DNA of 64,000 nt from Flavobacterium flabelliforme (GCF_017948675.1 NZ_JAGFBU010000001.1:1358011-1422010), one strand, 5' to 3'; shown: positions 18,547 to 28,137, counted from the stretch's first letter. The notes: a model not told the origin generated them from the sequence alone. Program-made: numbers and translations.

Positions 18547-18861
18547 ATGACAGTACAAATCAACACAGACAATAACGTAGAAGGACACGCACGTTTAAAA
18601 GCATATATTTCAGAAGAATTACAAACTGCTTTAGCTCGTTTTGAAGATAAAATAACTCGTTTAGAAGTACATCTTGGTGATGAGAATAGTGATAAATCAG
18701 GAACCAACGATAAGCGTTGCCTTATTGAAGCGCGTCCGATAAATATGCAGCCTGTTGCGGTTACAAATCATGCCGACACTACTGAAAAAGCATTTCATGG
18801 TGCATTGGATAAAATCAAAAAAGTATTAGAAACCACTTTTGAAAAAAAGAAAACGTATTAA
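18547..18861 (+). CDS. HPF/RaiA-family ribosome-associated protein (short form)
   Basis: The 104-residue protein fits the sigma-54 modulation / ribosome hibernation family in size and pattern. It has a beta-alpha start, the segment LKAYISEELQTALARFEDKITRLEVHLGDEN, and a second helix HADTTEKAFHGALDKIKKVLETTF. These proteins bind the 30S A/P sites and promote ribosome dimerisation or inactivation in stationary phase. No C-terminal dimerisation domain is present. The gene is monocistronic, and a strong bidirectional terminator follows. Confidence 0.8.
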   Translation: MTVQINTDNNVEGHARLKAYISEELQTALARFEDKITRLEVHLGDENSDKSGTNDKRCLIEARPINMQPVAVTNHADTTEKAFHGALDKIKKVLETTFEKKKTY

Positions 18862-18881
18862 ATAGTACTGTTTTTAGTATA

Positions 18882-18924
18882 AAAAAAATGACACGATCTT
18901 ACTTTTAGATCGTGTCATTTTTTT
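18882..18924. terminator. Bidirectional terminator between convergent genes
   Basis: A perfect 18-bp inverted repeat (18882-18899 with 18907-18924, core TGACACGATCT) has A and T runs on its sides. It serves the HPF-like gene and possibly the convergent transpeptidase gene. Confidence 0.92.
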
Positions 18925-18994
18925 TATGGAATCAATAAGTGATTAAACTTTAGATTTTTGGTCATTATTTTTTCTTCAATTAATTGTAAAACTC

Positions 18995-20584
18995 TTATTT
19001 AACTTTATTTTCAAATAAAATGGAGGCTAGCTTATCATCTCTTTTATACACATCATCATAAAATCGGATAATGCCATCATCACCTACCCAAGATGTAAAA
19101 TAACCAATATAAACCGGAATTTTGTTCTTAAGCGTATACCAATATTCGTCTCCACTATCCATTTTGGCATTAATTTTTTCTGCATTCCATTTGGTGTCGT
19201 ATTTCATGATTGCAGCGGCAAGTTCTCTTGGCTTTGCCACTCGGATACATCCATGACTAAAGGCGCGAGTGTCTCTATTAAACAAACTTTTTGAGGGAGT
19301 GTCATGTAAATAAATATCATTCGAATTGGGAAATAGAAATTTTACTAATCCTAAAGAATTTGATGTTCCCGGTTTTTGCCTCACAGAATTATTATTCCAT
19401 TCCATATTATGTTGTGCCAAATAATTTGGATTTTTTTCGATAGCAGGTAGAATTTCTTTTTTCAAAATACTCGTTGGTACATTCCAGTAAGGTCTAAAAA
19501 CAATGTATTTCATTGGAGCACTAAAAATAACGGTTTTATTCATAGTCTTGCCTACAACAACTCTAGAGTGTAATTCGGGTTTGCCATCTCTAAAAAAAGT
19601 TAATTCGAAGGCAGGAATATTAACCACGATTAATTCTTTCGCTTTAATAATATCATTCGAAATCCATCGGCAACGTTCCATATTTACCATAATCGTTTTG
19701 ATGCGTTGGCTAATAGGAACATTCATGTATTTAATATGTTCTGGCAAAATCGTTTTATTTATAGCATTCCCGCTACTCTTTTTAAAGTTCAAAACGCCCG
19801 CTGCTAATTCTTCATCATAAACCATACTTTTAGAATCACTAGAAATGGCATCGGTAACAAATAAATATTTTCTTATTTGTGCAATTGCTGTTGCACTATC
19901 GCCTGGTACATACGACTTTACTTTAGGATTTAGCGAGATCGTGTCCCAGCCTCCTTTTTTTTCTATTTTTTGGTATTTTTGCAATACATCTTTTAAAAGA
20001 TAATACTGTTTTAAAACGCCTTTCTCTTCCTTATTAATCAAAGATGGATCTACTAATAAAGAGTCTAAAAAATGAACATAACTTTGTTTTTTTCGAGGCA
20101 AAAACCATTCTAAATCATTAGTTTTTTGATTGTCGATACCAGCATAAACTTTTCGTGCGTAGAAAAAGTACAATGACGAACTTAATAACTCGGTATCTAC
20201 ATTGGCTTTTTTATTGTTTTCTGGATTGCTATAAATTGCATCAAATTTTTCTTTATAAGGAATCACAGTCTCTACGCCTTCTGAACTTAGATTGTTTACT
20301 TTGTTATAAAGCAAACCAGAAAATTCGTTAAGACCATCTTTATCAAACCAAATATAATGAGATTGATGCTTGCGATAAAGTTCTTCTACTTCTGCTTGAT
20401 AGGAAATTAGATCCGGATATTTCTGGAAAAAAGTTTTAATTTGTGTGCTATCAAAAGCAACTTCAATGGTGTTAATAGTAGCTGGAACTATTGCAGGTTG
20501 ACTCTCAATTTTCTTTTTACAAGAAACCAAAACAAATAAAAATGTAAAAGCAATCAGGAGTATAGGAGTAATTTTTTTCTTCAT
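18995..20584 (-). CDS. L,D-transpeptidase (YcbB-type), lipoprotein
   Basis: The protein has 529 residues from ATG 20584; an upstream in-frame ATG at 20614 is less likely because MKKKITPILLIAF begins a clean signal ending in the lipobox VLVSC. The N-terminal half is an all-helical scaffold region, followed by a peptidoglycan-binding-like part. The C-terminal YkuD domain carries the catalytic motif SHGCIRV (Ser443-Cys446). It should form 3-3 cross-links or attach proteins to peptidoglycan in the periplasm. The large size with a C-terminal YkuD domain matches the YcbB group. Confidence 0.88.
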   Translation of the reverse strand: MKKKITPILLIAFTFLFVLVSCKKKIESQPAIVPATINTIEVAFDSTQIKTFFQKYPDLISYQAEVEELYRKHQSHYIWFDKDGLNEFSGLLYNKVNNLSSEGVETVIPYKEKFDAIYSNPENNKKANVDTELLSSSLYFFYARKVYAGIDNQKTNDLEWFLPRKKQSYVHFLDSLLVDPSLINKEEKGVLKQYYLLKDVLQKYQKIEKKGGWDTISLNPKVKSYVPGDSATAIAQIRKYLFVTDAISSDSKSMVYDEELAAGVLNFKKSSGNAINKTILPEHIKYMNVPISQRIKTIMVNMERCRWISNDIIKAKELIVVNIPAFELTFFRDGKPELHSRVVVGKTMNKTVIFSAPMKYIVFRPYWNVPTSILKKEILPAIEKNPNYLAQHNMEWNNNSVRQKPGTSNSLGLVKFLFPNSNDIYLHDTPSKSLFNRDTRAFSHGCIRVAKPRELAAAIMKYDTKWNAEKINAKMDSGDEYWYTLKNKIPVYIGYFTSWVGDDGIIRFYDDVYKRDDKLASILFENKVK

Positions 20585-20625
20585 AAATCTAATTTTAATG
20601 TGTTTAGAATACACTAAATCAATAG

Positions 20626-20633
20626 CAAAAGTA
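20626..20633 (-). promoter_or_regulatory. TAnnTTTG box for the L,D-transpeptidase gene
   Basis: The minus strand reads TACTTTTG 41 bp before ATG 20584. The rest of the gap to 21100 is AT-rich and shows no convincing gene. Confidence 0.5.
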
Positions 20634-21100
20634 CATCAAATCTTGTGCTGAATTACTTGTTTAAAATAGTGCCAATTTTTGAACTTAAAAATTAATTTTT
20701 GAATACCAATTAATCCGAATGTTTTTTTTGACTTAAGGAACTGGTTATCAATAATTACTTTAAAAATAAGCAAAGAAAATGATACATTTAATAGCGCATT
20801 TAGGTTTTTAGAATCCAATAATTATGTAATGTCTATTCCACATTATATAAAAAAAAATAACTCTCAAGTGATTTAAAGGGATTCCAGCATTTTTTTTAAA
20901 GATATAAAAATAGCAAAAACTTTGTCTTGTTTTAATTAATTGGTAATAAGTTATTTACTGTCATACTCATGATTTGTTTTTTGACATTAAATAATTAAAA
21001 AGCTTAGGTAAAAATAATTTTAGAGAACAGTTTCTAGCTCTCAAACGTCATAAGCTACTAAATTTAGCTACCTTGTATTCAAATTAGAGAACAAGCATCG

Positions 21101-23557
21101 ATGAAACAATTTTGGAAGCATAGCTCAGTTTATAGTGAAGGAGCAAGTTTTAGAAAAATAATTAAATACACTGTATTGTTTTTTCTAGGATTGGTCCTCC
21201 TTTTTTTTCTATCTGCTATAGGTCTTGCTTTTTATTTTAATCATAATAAAGCAAAAATAGTTACACAAATTAATGCTAAGATTAACGATAATATCACCGG
21301 AACAATTCACATCAATGATATCAATTATAAATTTCTAAAAGGATTTCCAAATATGACTTTGGCTTTAAGTCAAGTAGAATTAAGAGATAGTTTGTATTTT
21401 TTGCATAAACGCACTTTGCTGAAAGCAGATGAAATTGAGGTTCGAATGAATGTATTGGGTTTGCTGCATAATGAAATTAGTATCGATAAAATTGAAATTC
21501 AAAGGGCGACAATCCATTTGTACAAGGGAAAAGACGGAATTGTAAATACAGCTATTTTTAGACCCAAAGCAAAAATTGATAAGTCTAAAAGCGCTGCCAC
21601 TTCCACCTTTAACGAAATTGTCTTTGATGAGGTTCATTTCATTTCAGAAAATCAACTCGGAAATAAATTATTTGATTTTAATATCATTGCACTTCGCAGC
21701 AGAATAGATTTTGATAACGAAAATTGGAACACCAATTTGTATTTAAAATCGCTTGCAAAAAGCATGGCATTCAATACTCAAAGAGGTAGTTTTATAAGGG
21801 GTAAAATAGTTGAAGGCGTGCTTAAAGTTAGTTTTTCCGATGCTAAAAATAAAATTAGTGTGGCTACAGATAAACTTTTAATTGGTGAAGAAATCTTTAA
21901 TATCAAAGCAAATTTTAGTTTAGATAAAAACAAATCACCGTTTGATATTGCTATAAAAACGACCATTTTATGGCAGAATGCTTCTGCTTTATTAAGTGCA
22001 AATATCAGCGACAGAATTAATCAGTTTGATTTAAAAAAGCCAATTCCTGTTCTTTGTACTATTATTGGTGATATGAATGCTGTTGGAGACCCTGAAATTA
22101 AGGTAATAACAAAAATAAAAAATAATGAACTTAAAATTCCAGATGGTATAATTAACGACTGTAGTTTTGAGGCTAGCTTTACAAATCAATACGTAAAAAC
22201 TACCGCTTGTAATGATGTAAATTCGACTATTACATTAACTAATTTTGAGGGAAAATACAAAACTATTCCTTTTAAAATTCCAAATGGGATTATTGCCAAT
22301 TTTGAAAAGACAATTGTTGCGGGCACTTTTAAATCAGATTTTGAAGTTTCGCGGTTGAATGAAATTATTCCCAAAGATTTTATGCATTTTTCTGATGGTC
22401 AAGCCAATGTGAATCTAGATTTCAAATTTGGTGTTTCCAATTTAAGAATTCAAAAACCTCTATTTACCGGAAATACAACCGTCAAAAATGCAGTGATATA
22501 TTACGGACCAAGAAATCTAACTTTTGTAAAAACCAATATTGATCTTGATTTTACTGAAAAAGCACTTATAATAAAAAAAATAAACTTTAACGATCGTCGC
22601 AACGCCGTTTTTATGCATGGAAAAATAGATAACTTTCTAACTCTTTATTACGATAATCCTGAAAAAATGATTGTGAATTGGGATATTTATGCTCCATTTC
22701 TTGATGTAAAACAATTTGCTGGAGTAATTACGAATGCTAATCATAAAAAAATAATTACCAAAAAAGATAACAACAATTTTTCTGATAAAATGTATTCTGT
22801 AATTGATAAATGCCAAGTACTATTAAACCTAAAAGCAGATAAAATGGTTTATAGCAAGTTAGAGGCTACGAATGCAAATGCCTTGGTTTTATTAGCTAAT
22901 AATCAACTAATTGTAAAAAACGGTTCGGTAGCAAGTGCAGGCGGAACGATTACATTTGATGGAAAACTAACTCCTGATTCTGATACTTTTTTGTTGCAAT
23001 CTAACGCACAAATCAATAAAGTAGATATTGCTAAATTTTTGGCAGCGTTTAATAATTTTGGAATTCAATCCTTTCAACCAAAAAATTTAAAAGGATTACT
23101 AAATGCCTCCGCTTCTGTTTCGGGCAGATTGCTTTCTGGCGGACAACTTAAGACAAATTCTCTTGGAGGAACAGCCAAGTTTGATGTAAAAAATGGTGCT
23201 CTAATTGATTTTAAGCCTTTAACAAATATAGGTAAATTCGCTTTTCCATTTAGAGAGGTAAACAACGTTGTTTTTAGCGATTTATCAGGAAATTTTAAGA
23301 TTAATTGCGATTTAGTAACCGTAAAAGATTTGAAGGTAAGTTCTAATATTCTGAATTTGGATGTCGATGGAGTCTATTCTTTTGGAGCAGGAACCAATTT
23401 AGCAATGACTATTCCTCTTAGAAATCCAAAAAAAGACGAACTCATTACCAGTAATATAGAAAAAGAGGAGAAACGTTACAATGGTGTCGTACTGTATTTA
23501 CTAGCTATTGATGAAGGAGGGAAAATTAAAATTAGATGGAATAAAAACCACAACTAA
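21101..23557 (+). CDS. AsmA-family protein
   Basis: The 818-residue protein has one N-terminal transmembrane helix (about residues 25-50), then a long periplasmic part made of repeated beta strands. The N-terminal block begins with ITGTIHINDINYKFLKGFPN, the pattern of AsmA-like lipid-transport or envelope proteins. An AsmA_2-like C-terminal block (about 640-800) contains SVSGRLLSGG. AsmA-type proteins are thought to move phospholipids or affect outer-membrane assembly. The NTF2-like lipoprotein gene starts 14 bp after the stop, so an operon is likely. Confidence 0.85.
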   Translation: MKQFWKHSSVYSEGASFRKIIKYTVLFFLGLVLLFFLSAIGLAFYFNHNKAKIVTQINAKINDNITGTIHINDINYKFLKGFPNMTLALSQVELRDSLYFLHKRTLLKADEIEVRMNVLGLLHNEISIDKIEIQRATIHLYKGKDGIVNTAIFRPKAKIDKSKSAATSTFNEIVFDEVHFISENQLGNKLFDFNIIALRSRIDFDNENWNTNLYLKSLAKSMAFNTQRGSFIRGKIVEGVLKVSFSDAKNKISVATDKLLIGEEIFNIKANFSLDKNKSPFDIAIKTTILWQNASALLSANISDRINQFDLKKPIPVLCTIIGDMNAVGDPEIKVITKIKNNELKIPDGIINDCSFEASFTNQYVKTTACNDVNSTITLTNFEGKYKTIPFKIPNGIIANFEKTIVAGTFKSDFEVSRLNEIIPKDFMHFSDGQANVNLDFKFGVSNLRIQKPLFTGNTTVKNAVIYYGPRNLTFVKTNIDLDFTEKALIIKKINFNDRRNAVFMHGKIDNFLTLYYDNPEKMIVNWDIYAPFLDVKQFAGVITNANHKKIITKKDNNNFSDKMYSVIDKCQVLLNLKADKMVYSKLEATNANALVLLANNQLIVKNGSVASAGGTITFDGKLTPDSDTFLLQSNAQINKVDIAKFLAAFNNFGIQSFQPKNLKGLLNASASVSGRLLSGGQLKTNSLGGTAKFDVKNGALIDFKPLTNIGKFAFPFREVNNVVFSDLSGNFKINCDLVTVKDLKVSSNILNLDVDGVYSFGAGTNLAMTIPLRNPKKDELITSNIEKEEKRYNGVVLYLLAIDEGGKIKIRWNKNHN

Positions 23558-23571
23558 AAATCTATTGTATT

Positions 23572-24084
23572 ATGAAGAAATTATGTATTATTCTGGTCGC
23601 TTTATTGGTATTAGGTTGCAAAAGTAAACAAGAAAATAAAGCATCTGCTGTAGTTGAAATTAACGAAACCATGGATGCTTGGCATAAAGCTGCAGCTAAT
23701 GCAGATTACAATGGCTATTTCGAATTGATGGCTGATGATGCTGTTTTTATTGGAACAGATGCTACAGAAAATTGGAACAAACAAGAATTTCAGGCGTATG
23801 CTAAACCTCATTTTGATAAAGGAAAAGCATGGAGTTTTACCGCTTTAGAACGTCATGTTTTCTTTGATAATTCTGGTAAAACCGCCTGGTTTGATGAGTT
23901 GTTAAATACACAGATGAAAATTTGTCGTGGTTCAGGAATACTAGTCAAATCAGGGAAAAAATGGAAAATACAACAATATGTGCTCTCTATGACGATTCCT
24001 AATGCTACGAGCCGTGAAATTATAAAGATCAAAGAAGGTATAGAAGAACAATTGATAAAAGAATTAGAAAAGAAAAAGCTATAG
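23572..24084 (+). CDS. SnoaL/NTF2-like lipoprotein
   Basis: The 170-residue protein has a lipobox LVLGC with Cys16 and a charged start of the mature form. The body fits the cone-shaped NTF2 fold: helix INETMDAWHKAAANADYNGYFELM, then DDAVFIGTDATENW and strands ending in KWKIQQYVLSMTIPN. Members may bind small ligands, and no catalytic residue can be named. A C-terminal helix rich in Lys and Glu follows. It is probably co-transcribed with the AsmA gene 14 bp upstream. Confidence 0.8.
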   Translation: MKKLCIILVALLVLGCKSKQENKASAVVEINETMDAWHKAAANADYNGYFELMADDAVFIGTDATENWNKQEFQAYAKPHFDKGKAWSFTALERHVFFDNSGKTAWFDELLNTQMKICRGSGILVKSGKKWKIQQYVLSMTIPNATSREIIKIKEGIEEQLIKELEKKKL

Positions 24085-24176
24085 TTTTTTGGTTATAAAA
24101 CTGCCTTTATAGTTGTTAAGTATTATGAGTCGGAATTAAATTTTGCTTACTAATCGTTCAGTCATATATAATTCCT

Positions 24177-24184
24177 TAATTTTG
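24177..24184 (+). promoter_or_regulatory. TAnnTTTG box deciding the trmB start
   Basis: TAATTTTG ends 18 bp before the GTG at 24203 and lies inside a longer frame that could start at 24143. Confidence 0.6.
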
Positions 24185-24202
24185 CCGAAATATTATAAAA
24201 AA

Positions 24203-24880
24203 GTGGGAAGCAAAAATAAATTAAAGAGATTCAAAGAAAACGAGACGTTCACAAATGTTTTTCAACCTACAAGAGAGGAAGTAGTGGGAGACTTATTTCC
24301 GTTAAAAGGAAAATGGAATGCTGAATTCTTTAAAAATGAAAATCCATTAGTTCTAGAATTAGGATGTGGAAAAGGAGAATATTCAGTAGGACTTGCCGAA
24401 AGGTATCCTAATAAAAACTTTGTTGGTATAGATATCAAAGGAGCTCGTTTTTGGCGTGGTGCAAAAACTGCTGTAGAAACAGGTTTACATAACGTTGCTT
24501 TTATTCGTACCCAAATCGAATTGATCAATCATATTTTTGCAGAAAATGAAGTAGACGAAATTTGGATTACTTTTCCAGATCCTCAGATCAAATACAAACG
24601 TACTAAACATAGGATGACAAACTCTGAGTTTTTACAATTGTATAAAAAAATCCTTAAAAAAGACGGCGTTGTTAATTTAAAAACAGACAGTGAGTTTATG
24701 CATGGTTATACTTTAGGGTTGCTGCATGGAGAAGGTCACGAAGTTTTATACGCCAATCATAATGTTTATGTTAACGAAGGAAGTCCAGAAGAAGTAACTG
24801 CTTTTCAAACTTTTTACGAAAAACAATATTTGGAAGTTAACAAAGCAATTACGTATATTCGATTCAAAATCAAACAATAA
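24203..24880 (+). CDS. trmB: tRNA (guanine-N7-)-methyltransferase
   Basis: The enzyme has 225 residues from GTG 24203, which gives the family start GSKNKLKRFKENETF and lies downstream of a promoter box. It methylates G46 of tRNAs with SAM. The SAM-binding motif is LELGCGKGEYS, followed by NFVGIDIKGARFW, the PPD-like block FPDPQIKYKRTKHRM and the C-terminal AITYIRFKIK. The next gene (LysE family) starts 46 bp later on the same strand. Confidence 0.92.
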   Translation: MGSKNKLKRFKENETFTNVFQPTREEVVGDLFPLKGKWNAEFFKNENPLVLELGCGKGEYSVGLAERYPNKNFVGIDIKGARFWRGAKTAVETGLHNVAFIRTQIELINHIFAENEVDEIWITFPDPQIKYKRTKHRMTNSEFLQLYKKILKKDGVVNLKTDSEFMHGYTLGLLHGEGHEVLYANHNVYVNEGSPEEVTAFQTFYEKQYLEVNKAITYIRFKIKQ

Positions 24881-24926
24881 TTTTTTTTGAAGAGCATATC
24901 TTCGTTATGACATCCGCATTTTGACT

Positions 24927-25562
24927 ATGAATTTAATCACTTCTTTGTTCTTGGGTTTTGTTACTGCTGTTATAGGGATTACGCCTCCAGGTTTGATCAA
25001 TATGACGGCTACCAAAGTGAATTTAAAAGAAGGTAAAAAAAGTGCGTATTGGTTTGTTTTAGGTGCAATTTTGGTGATTTTTTTTCAAGCTACATTGGCT
25101 ATTTTTTTCGCACAATATATCAAAAGCCGTCCAGAGGTAATTGTTTTATTGAGAGAAGTAGGATTGGGTATATTTTTGGCATTAACGATTTACTTTTTGT
25201 TTATTGCTAAAAAGCCCAAAAAGAAAAAAGGTAAAATAAAGAAAAGAAGTACCTCTACACGTTTTTTTCTAGGAATGTTGCTCTCGGTTTTAAACTTTTT
25301 CCCCATTCCCTATTACGTTTTTGTTAGCGTAACCTTAGCTTCTTACAATTTATTTTATTTTGATATTACCTCTATTTTTGTTTTTGTTACGGGTGTAGTA
25401 TTGGGTTCTTTTTTAGTATTTTATTTTTACATCACCTTCTTTCAAAAAATCCAACACAAAACCGATTATTTTATGCGCAATATGAATACTATTATAGGAA
25501 GCATAACCGGTTTAATATCAGCACTTACCTTATTTAATATTATAAAGTATTATTGGAGTTAA
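24927..25562 (+). CDS. LysE-family transporter
   Basis: The 211-residue membrane protein has about six hydrophobic helices and the start of the LysE/RhtB amino-acid exporters (FLGFVTAVIGITPPGLINMTATK). A basic cytoplasmic loop with KKKKGKIKKR lies in the middle. ATG 24927 is preferred over TTG 24921. The exported substrate is unknown. The next gene's open frame overlaps its 3' end, but its likely start is 41 bp downstream. Confidence 0.82.
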   Translation: MNLITSLFLGFVTAVIGITPPGLINMTATKVNLKEGKKSAYWFVLGAILVIFFQATLAIFFAQYIKSRPEVIVLLREVGLGIFLALTIYFLFIAKKPKKKKGKIKKRSTSTRFFLGMLLSVLNFFPIPYYVFVSVTLASYNLFYFDITSIFVFVTGVVLGSFLVFYFYITFFQKIQHKTDYFMRNMNTIIGSITGLISALTLFNIIKYYWS

Positions 25563-25603
25563 TTTCTAAAATAAACTTTCAATATATTTTTAATCCTCAA
25601 GCA

Positions 25604-25930
25604 ATGACAAACGACAACTTTTTTGAAAGGGTTTACGAAGTCGTTAGACAAATTCCTTACGGTAAAGTGACGTCTTATGGTGCTATTGCCAAAGCACTAG
25701 GAACTGCACGTTCAGCAAGAATGGTAGGTTGGGCAATGAACGCTTCCCATAATCTAGACGATGTTCCAGCACATAGAGTTGTTAATAGAAATGGGTTGTT
25801 AACGGGTAAACTTCACTTTGACGGTACCAATTTGATGCAACAATTACTTGAAAACGAAGGAATAGTAATTGTCAACAATCAGATCGTGGATTTCGATAAG
25901 GTGCTTTGGATTCCAGAAGTGCGATTGTAA
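25604..25930 (+). CDS. Alkyltransferase-like protein (MGMT C-terminal fold, no active Cys)
   Basis: The protein has 108 residues from ATG 25604 and the full DNA-binding domain of O6-methylguanine-DNA methyltransferase: IPYGKVTSYGAIAKALG, the arginine-finger region ARSARMVGWAM, and VPAHRVVN. The usual PCHR active site is PAHR here (Ala56), so it cannot transfer the methyl group to itself. ATL proteins of this kind bind O6-alkylguanine and mark it for nucleotide excision repair; that role is inferred from the family. The length suits an ATL. Confidence 0.9.
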   Translation: MTNDNFFERVYEVVRQIPYGKVTSYGAIAKALGTARSARMVGWAMNASHNLDDVPAHRVVNRNGLLTGKLHFDGTNLMQQLLENEGIVIVNNQIVDFDKVLWIPEVRL

Positions 25931-26198
25931 TACATTAATTGTTTTTTTAGATGTTTTTGGAATCCTTGTACTCTGAAATAGTTTTTTATATTTATAAATT
26001 AGGCATAGGTTTTAAATAAGGGTTTTAATGCCAATTCATGAACATTCAAAATTTAAATGTATTAAAATTCAGTAGTTTTTCTTTTTGATTTTCTAAAATT
26101 ACTAACTGTTATTTTTCTTGTGAAAAATCAAATAAATACGCGCAATTCTATCATCAATAAATCCGATGTAATTCCTTTATTTTAAGAACTTAATCTGT
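25931..26198. other. AT-rich intergenic region before mrp
   Basis: I see no gene or hairpin here. Only the TATCTTTG box at 26199-26206 stands out. Confidence 0.5.
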
Positions 26199-26206
26199 TA
26201 TCTTTG
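26199..26206 (+). promoter_or_regulatory. TAnnTTTG box for mrp
   Basis: TATCTTTG lies 69 bp upstream of the ATG. No TTG is seen 19 nt further upstream. Confidence 0.5.
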
Positions 26207-26275
26207 TAATCTGAAATCAGTTTAAATAAAGATAATATTTTGGTGTAAAATACCAACAGAAAAAGTAAATTCAAA

Positions 26276-27412
26276 ATGAAATTAGATAGAAAAGACATCC
26301 TAAAAGCTTTAGAAACAATTACTGTAGCTGGAGAAGGAAAAAATATGGTAGAAAGCGGAGCAGTTGCAAATGTGATCACTTTTGGAGATGAAGTAGTGGT
26401 AGATTTAGTGTTACACACGCCAGCAATGCACATTAAGAAAAGAGCAGAAGAAGATATCAAGAAAACCATCCATGATTTAGTTTCTCCTGATGCTAAAGTT
26501 AAGGTTAATACTAAAGTAGAAGCTGCAGTTGCTGAAAATCCAAATCAGATTAAAGGAAAAGCAATTCCAGGAATAAAAAATATTATCGGAGTAGCTTCTG
26601 GTAAAGGAGGAGTTGGAAAATCTACTGTTACAGCAAACCTTGCAGTTTCATTAGCAAAAATGGGATTCTCAGTAGGGATTCTTGACGCAGATATTTATGG
26701 TCCATCGATGCCAATTATGTTTGATGTAGAAAGCGAAAAACCAGTTTCTGTAACTATTGATGGGAAATCAAAAATGAAACCAGTGGAAAGCTATGAAGTA
26801 AAAATTCTTTCTATTGGATTTTTTACTTCACCAAGTCAAGCTGTTATTTGGAGAGGTCCGATGGCTTCTAAAGCCTTAAATCAAATGATTTTTGATGCAG
26901 ACTGGGGAGAATTAGATTTTATGCTAGTAGATTTACCTCCAGGAACGGGCGATATTCACCTTTCAATTGTACAAGCCTTACCTATTACAGGAGTTGTAAT
27001 TGTAAGCACACCACAAGCAGTGGCATTAGCAGATGCTAAAAAAGGAGTTTCGATGTTCATGTCTGATGCGATTAATGTTCCAGTTTTGGGAATCATCGAA
27101 AACATGGCTTATTTCACACCCGAGGAATTACCAGAAAACAAATATTACATATTCGGACAAGAAGGAGCTAAGAATCTTGCTGAAGATCTTGAGGTTCCTT
27201 TCCTAGGAGAAGTACCAATTGTGCAGTCTATTCGTGAAGCTGGTGATTATGGTCGCCCAGCAGCCATGCAAACAGGTTCAGTTACAGCTACTGTTTTTGA
27301 AGAAATTACGCGAAATGTAGTGCGCGAAGTGATTAGCAGAAATGAAAATTTACCAGCCACTGAAGCTGTAAAAATAACAACTATGGCGGGTTGCTCATCA
27401 GTTAAAAAGTAA
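26276..27412 (+). CDS. mrp: Mrp/NBP35-family Fe-S carrier ATPase
   Basis: The 378-residue protein has an N-terminal DUF59/MIP18-type domain (about 1-85), then a deviant Walker A P-loop ATPase (SGKGGVGKS, 108-116) with DADIYGPSMP and a conserved VDLPPGTGD. Family members load and deliver Fe-S clusters. The CxxC seen in ApbC-type proteins before the C-terminal helix is replaced here by FTPEELPE, so cluster binding by those residues is not possible. The Mrp, NifU-like and ferredoxin genes follow each other on one strand, suggesting a joint Fe-S function. Confidence 0.9.
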   Translation: MKLDRKDILKALETITVAGEGKNMVESGAVANVITFGDEVVVDLVLHTPAMHIKKRAEEDIKKTIHDLVSPDAKVKVNTKVEAAVAENPNQIKGKAIPGIKNIIGVASGKGGVGKSTVTANLAVSLAKMGFSVGILDADIYGPSMPIMFDVESEKPVSVTIDGKSKMKPVESYEVKILSIGFFTSPSQAVIWRGPMASKALNQMIFDADWGELDFMLVDLPPGTGDIHLSIVQALPITGVVIVSTPQAVALADAKKGVSMFMSDAINVPVLGIIENMAYFTPEELPENKYYIFGQEGAKNLAEDLEVPFLGEVPIVQSIREAGDYGRPAAMQTGSVTATVFEEITRNVVREVISRNENLPATEAVKITTMAGCSSVKK

Positions 27413-27451
27413 TCGATTAACGGCTCTGCAATTAGCAATAATAAAATTAAT

Positions 27452-27691
27452 ATGACAACAGAAGAATTAACAATTGAAGTTCAAAAAGCATTAGAAGAAA
27501 TTAGACCTTTTTTGGTTTCTGACGGTGGTGATATTACATTAATCTCTATTGAGGACGGCAAGCATGTAAAAGTGCGTCTTGAAGGGGCTTGTACTAGTTG
27601 TAGTGTAAATCAAATGACACTAAGAGCTGGAGTAGAAACTACTATTAAAAAGTTTGCGCCACAAATAGAAACGGTTGTAAATATTTTATAA
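27452..27691 (+). CDS. NifU-like Fe-S scaffold domain protein
   Basis: The 79-residue protein corresponds to the C-terminal NifU domain, with FLVSDGGDITLI and the CxxC at Cys47/Cys50 (CTSCSVNQMT). It may carry a transient [4Fe-4S] cluster to client proteins. It begins 39 bp after mrp and is followed 57 bp later by a ferredoxin gene. Confidence 0.9.
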   Translation: MTTEELTIEVQKALEEIRPFLVSDGGDITLISIEDGKHVKVRLEGACTSCSVNQMTLRAGVETTIKKFAPQIETVVNIL

Positions 27692-27748
27692 TTTGTTTAT
27701 TTGAATTTTATACATTAAAAAATAAAACTTTAAACGCACAACCAATTG

Positions 27749-28066
27749 ATGGATGTATTAATAAAAATTAAAGATAGAGAAGGAGTTGTTCATGAATTAC
27801 AAGCGCCTACAGATATGGCGATGAATATCATGGAGTTGTGTAAAGCATACGAGTTACCAGTTGAAGGAACTTGTGGCGGAATGGCAATGTGTGCATCTTG
27901 TCAGTGTTATGTTTTAAACGATGTAGCATTACCAGAAATGGGTGATGATGAAGAGGCGATGCTCTCTGAAGCATTTTATGTAAAATCAAATAGTCGTTTG
28001 GGTTGTCAAATCCCAATTACTGAAAGTCTAGAAGGTTTAGAGTTAGAACTAGCTCCAGAAAATTAA
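27749..28066 (+). CDS. [2Fe-2S] ferredoxin
   Basis: The 105-residue protein is an adrenodoxin/ISC-type plant-like ferredoxin. The cluster ligands are Cys42, Cys48, Cys51 and Cys86 (CGGMAMCASC and LGCQIP). The acidic MGDDEEAML segment is typical for partner docking. ATG 27749 follows an in-frame TTG directly and is the likely start. It probably supplies electrons for Fe-S assembly or another oxidoreductase. Confidence 0.93.
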   Translation: MDVLIKIKDREGVVHELQAPTDMAMNIMELCKAYELPVEGTCGGMAMCASCQCYVLNDVALPEMGDDEEAMLSEAFYVKSNSRLGCQIPITESLEGLELELAPEN

Positions 28067-28068
28067 AT

Positions 28069-28098
28069 AAAAAATCCCGATATTTATCGGGATTTTTT
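28069..28098. terminator. Terminator after the ferredoxin gene
   Basis: AAAAATCCCG pairs with CGGGATTTTT, and runs of A and T flank both sides. Confidence 0.88.
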
Positions 28099-28137
28099 TT
28101 GCTTTATTAATAAGCATAGTATCTAATATTGATTGAC

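Noticed and set aside
20636..20818. A 60-residue minus-strand frame in the gap before the AsmA gene.
   Set aside because: Composition follows the AT-rich gap and the promoter box of the transpeptidase lies at its end.
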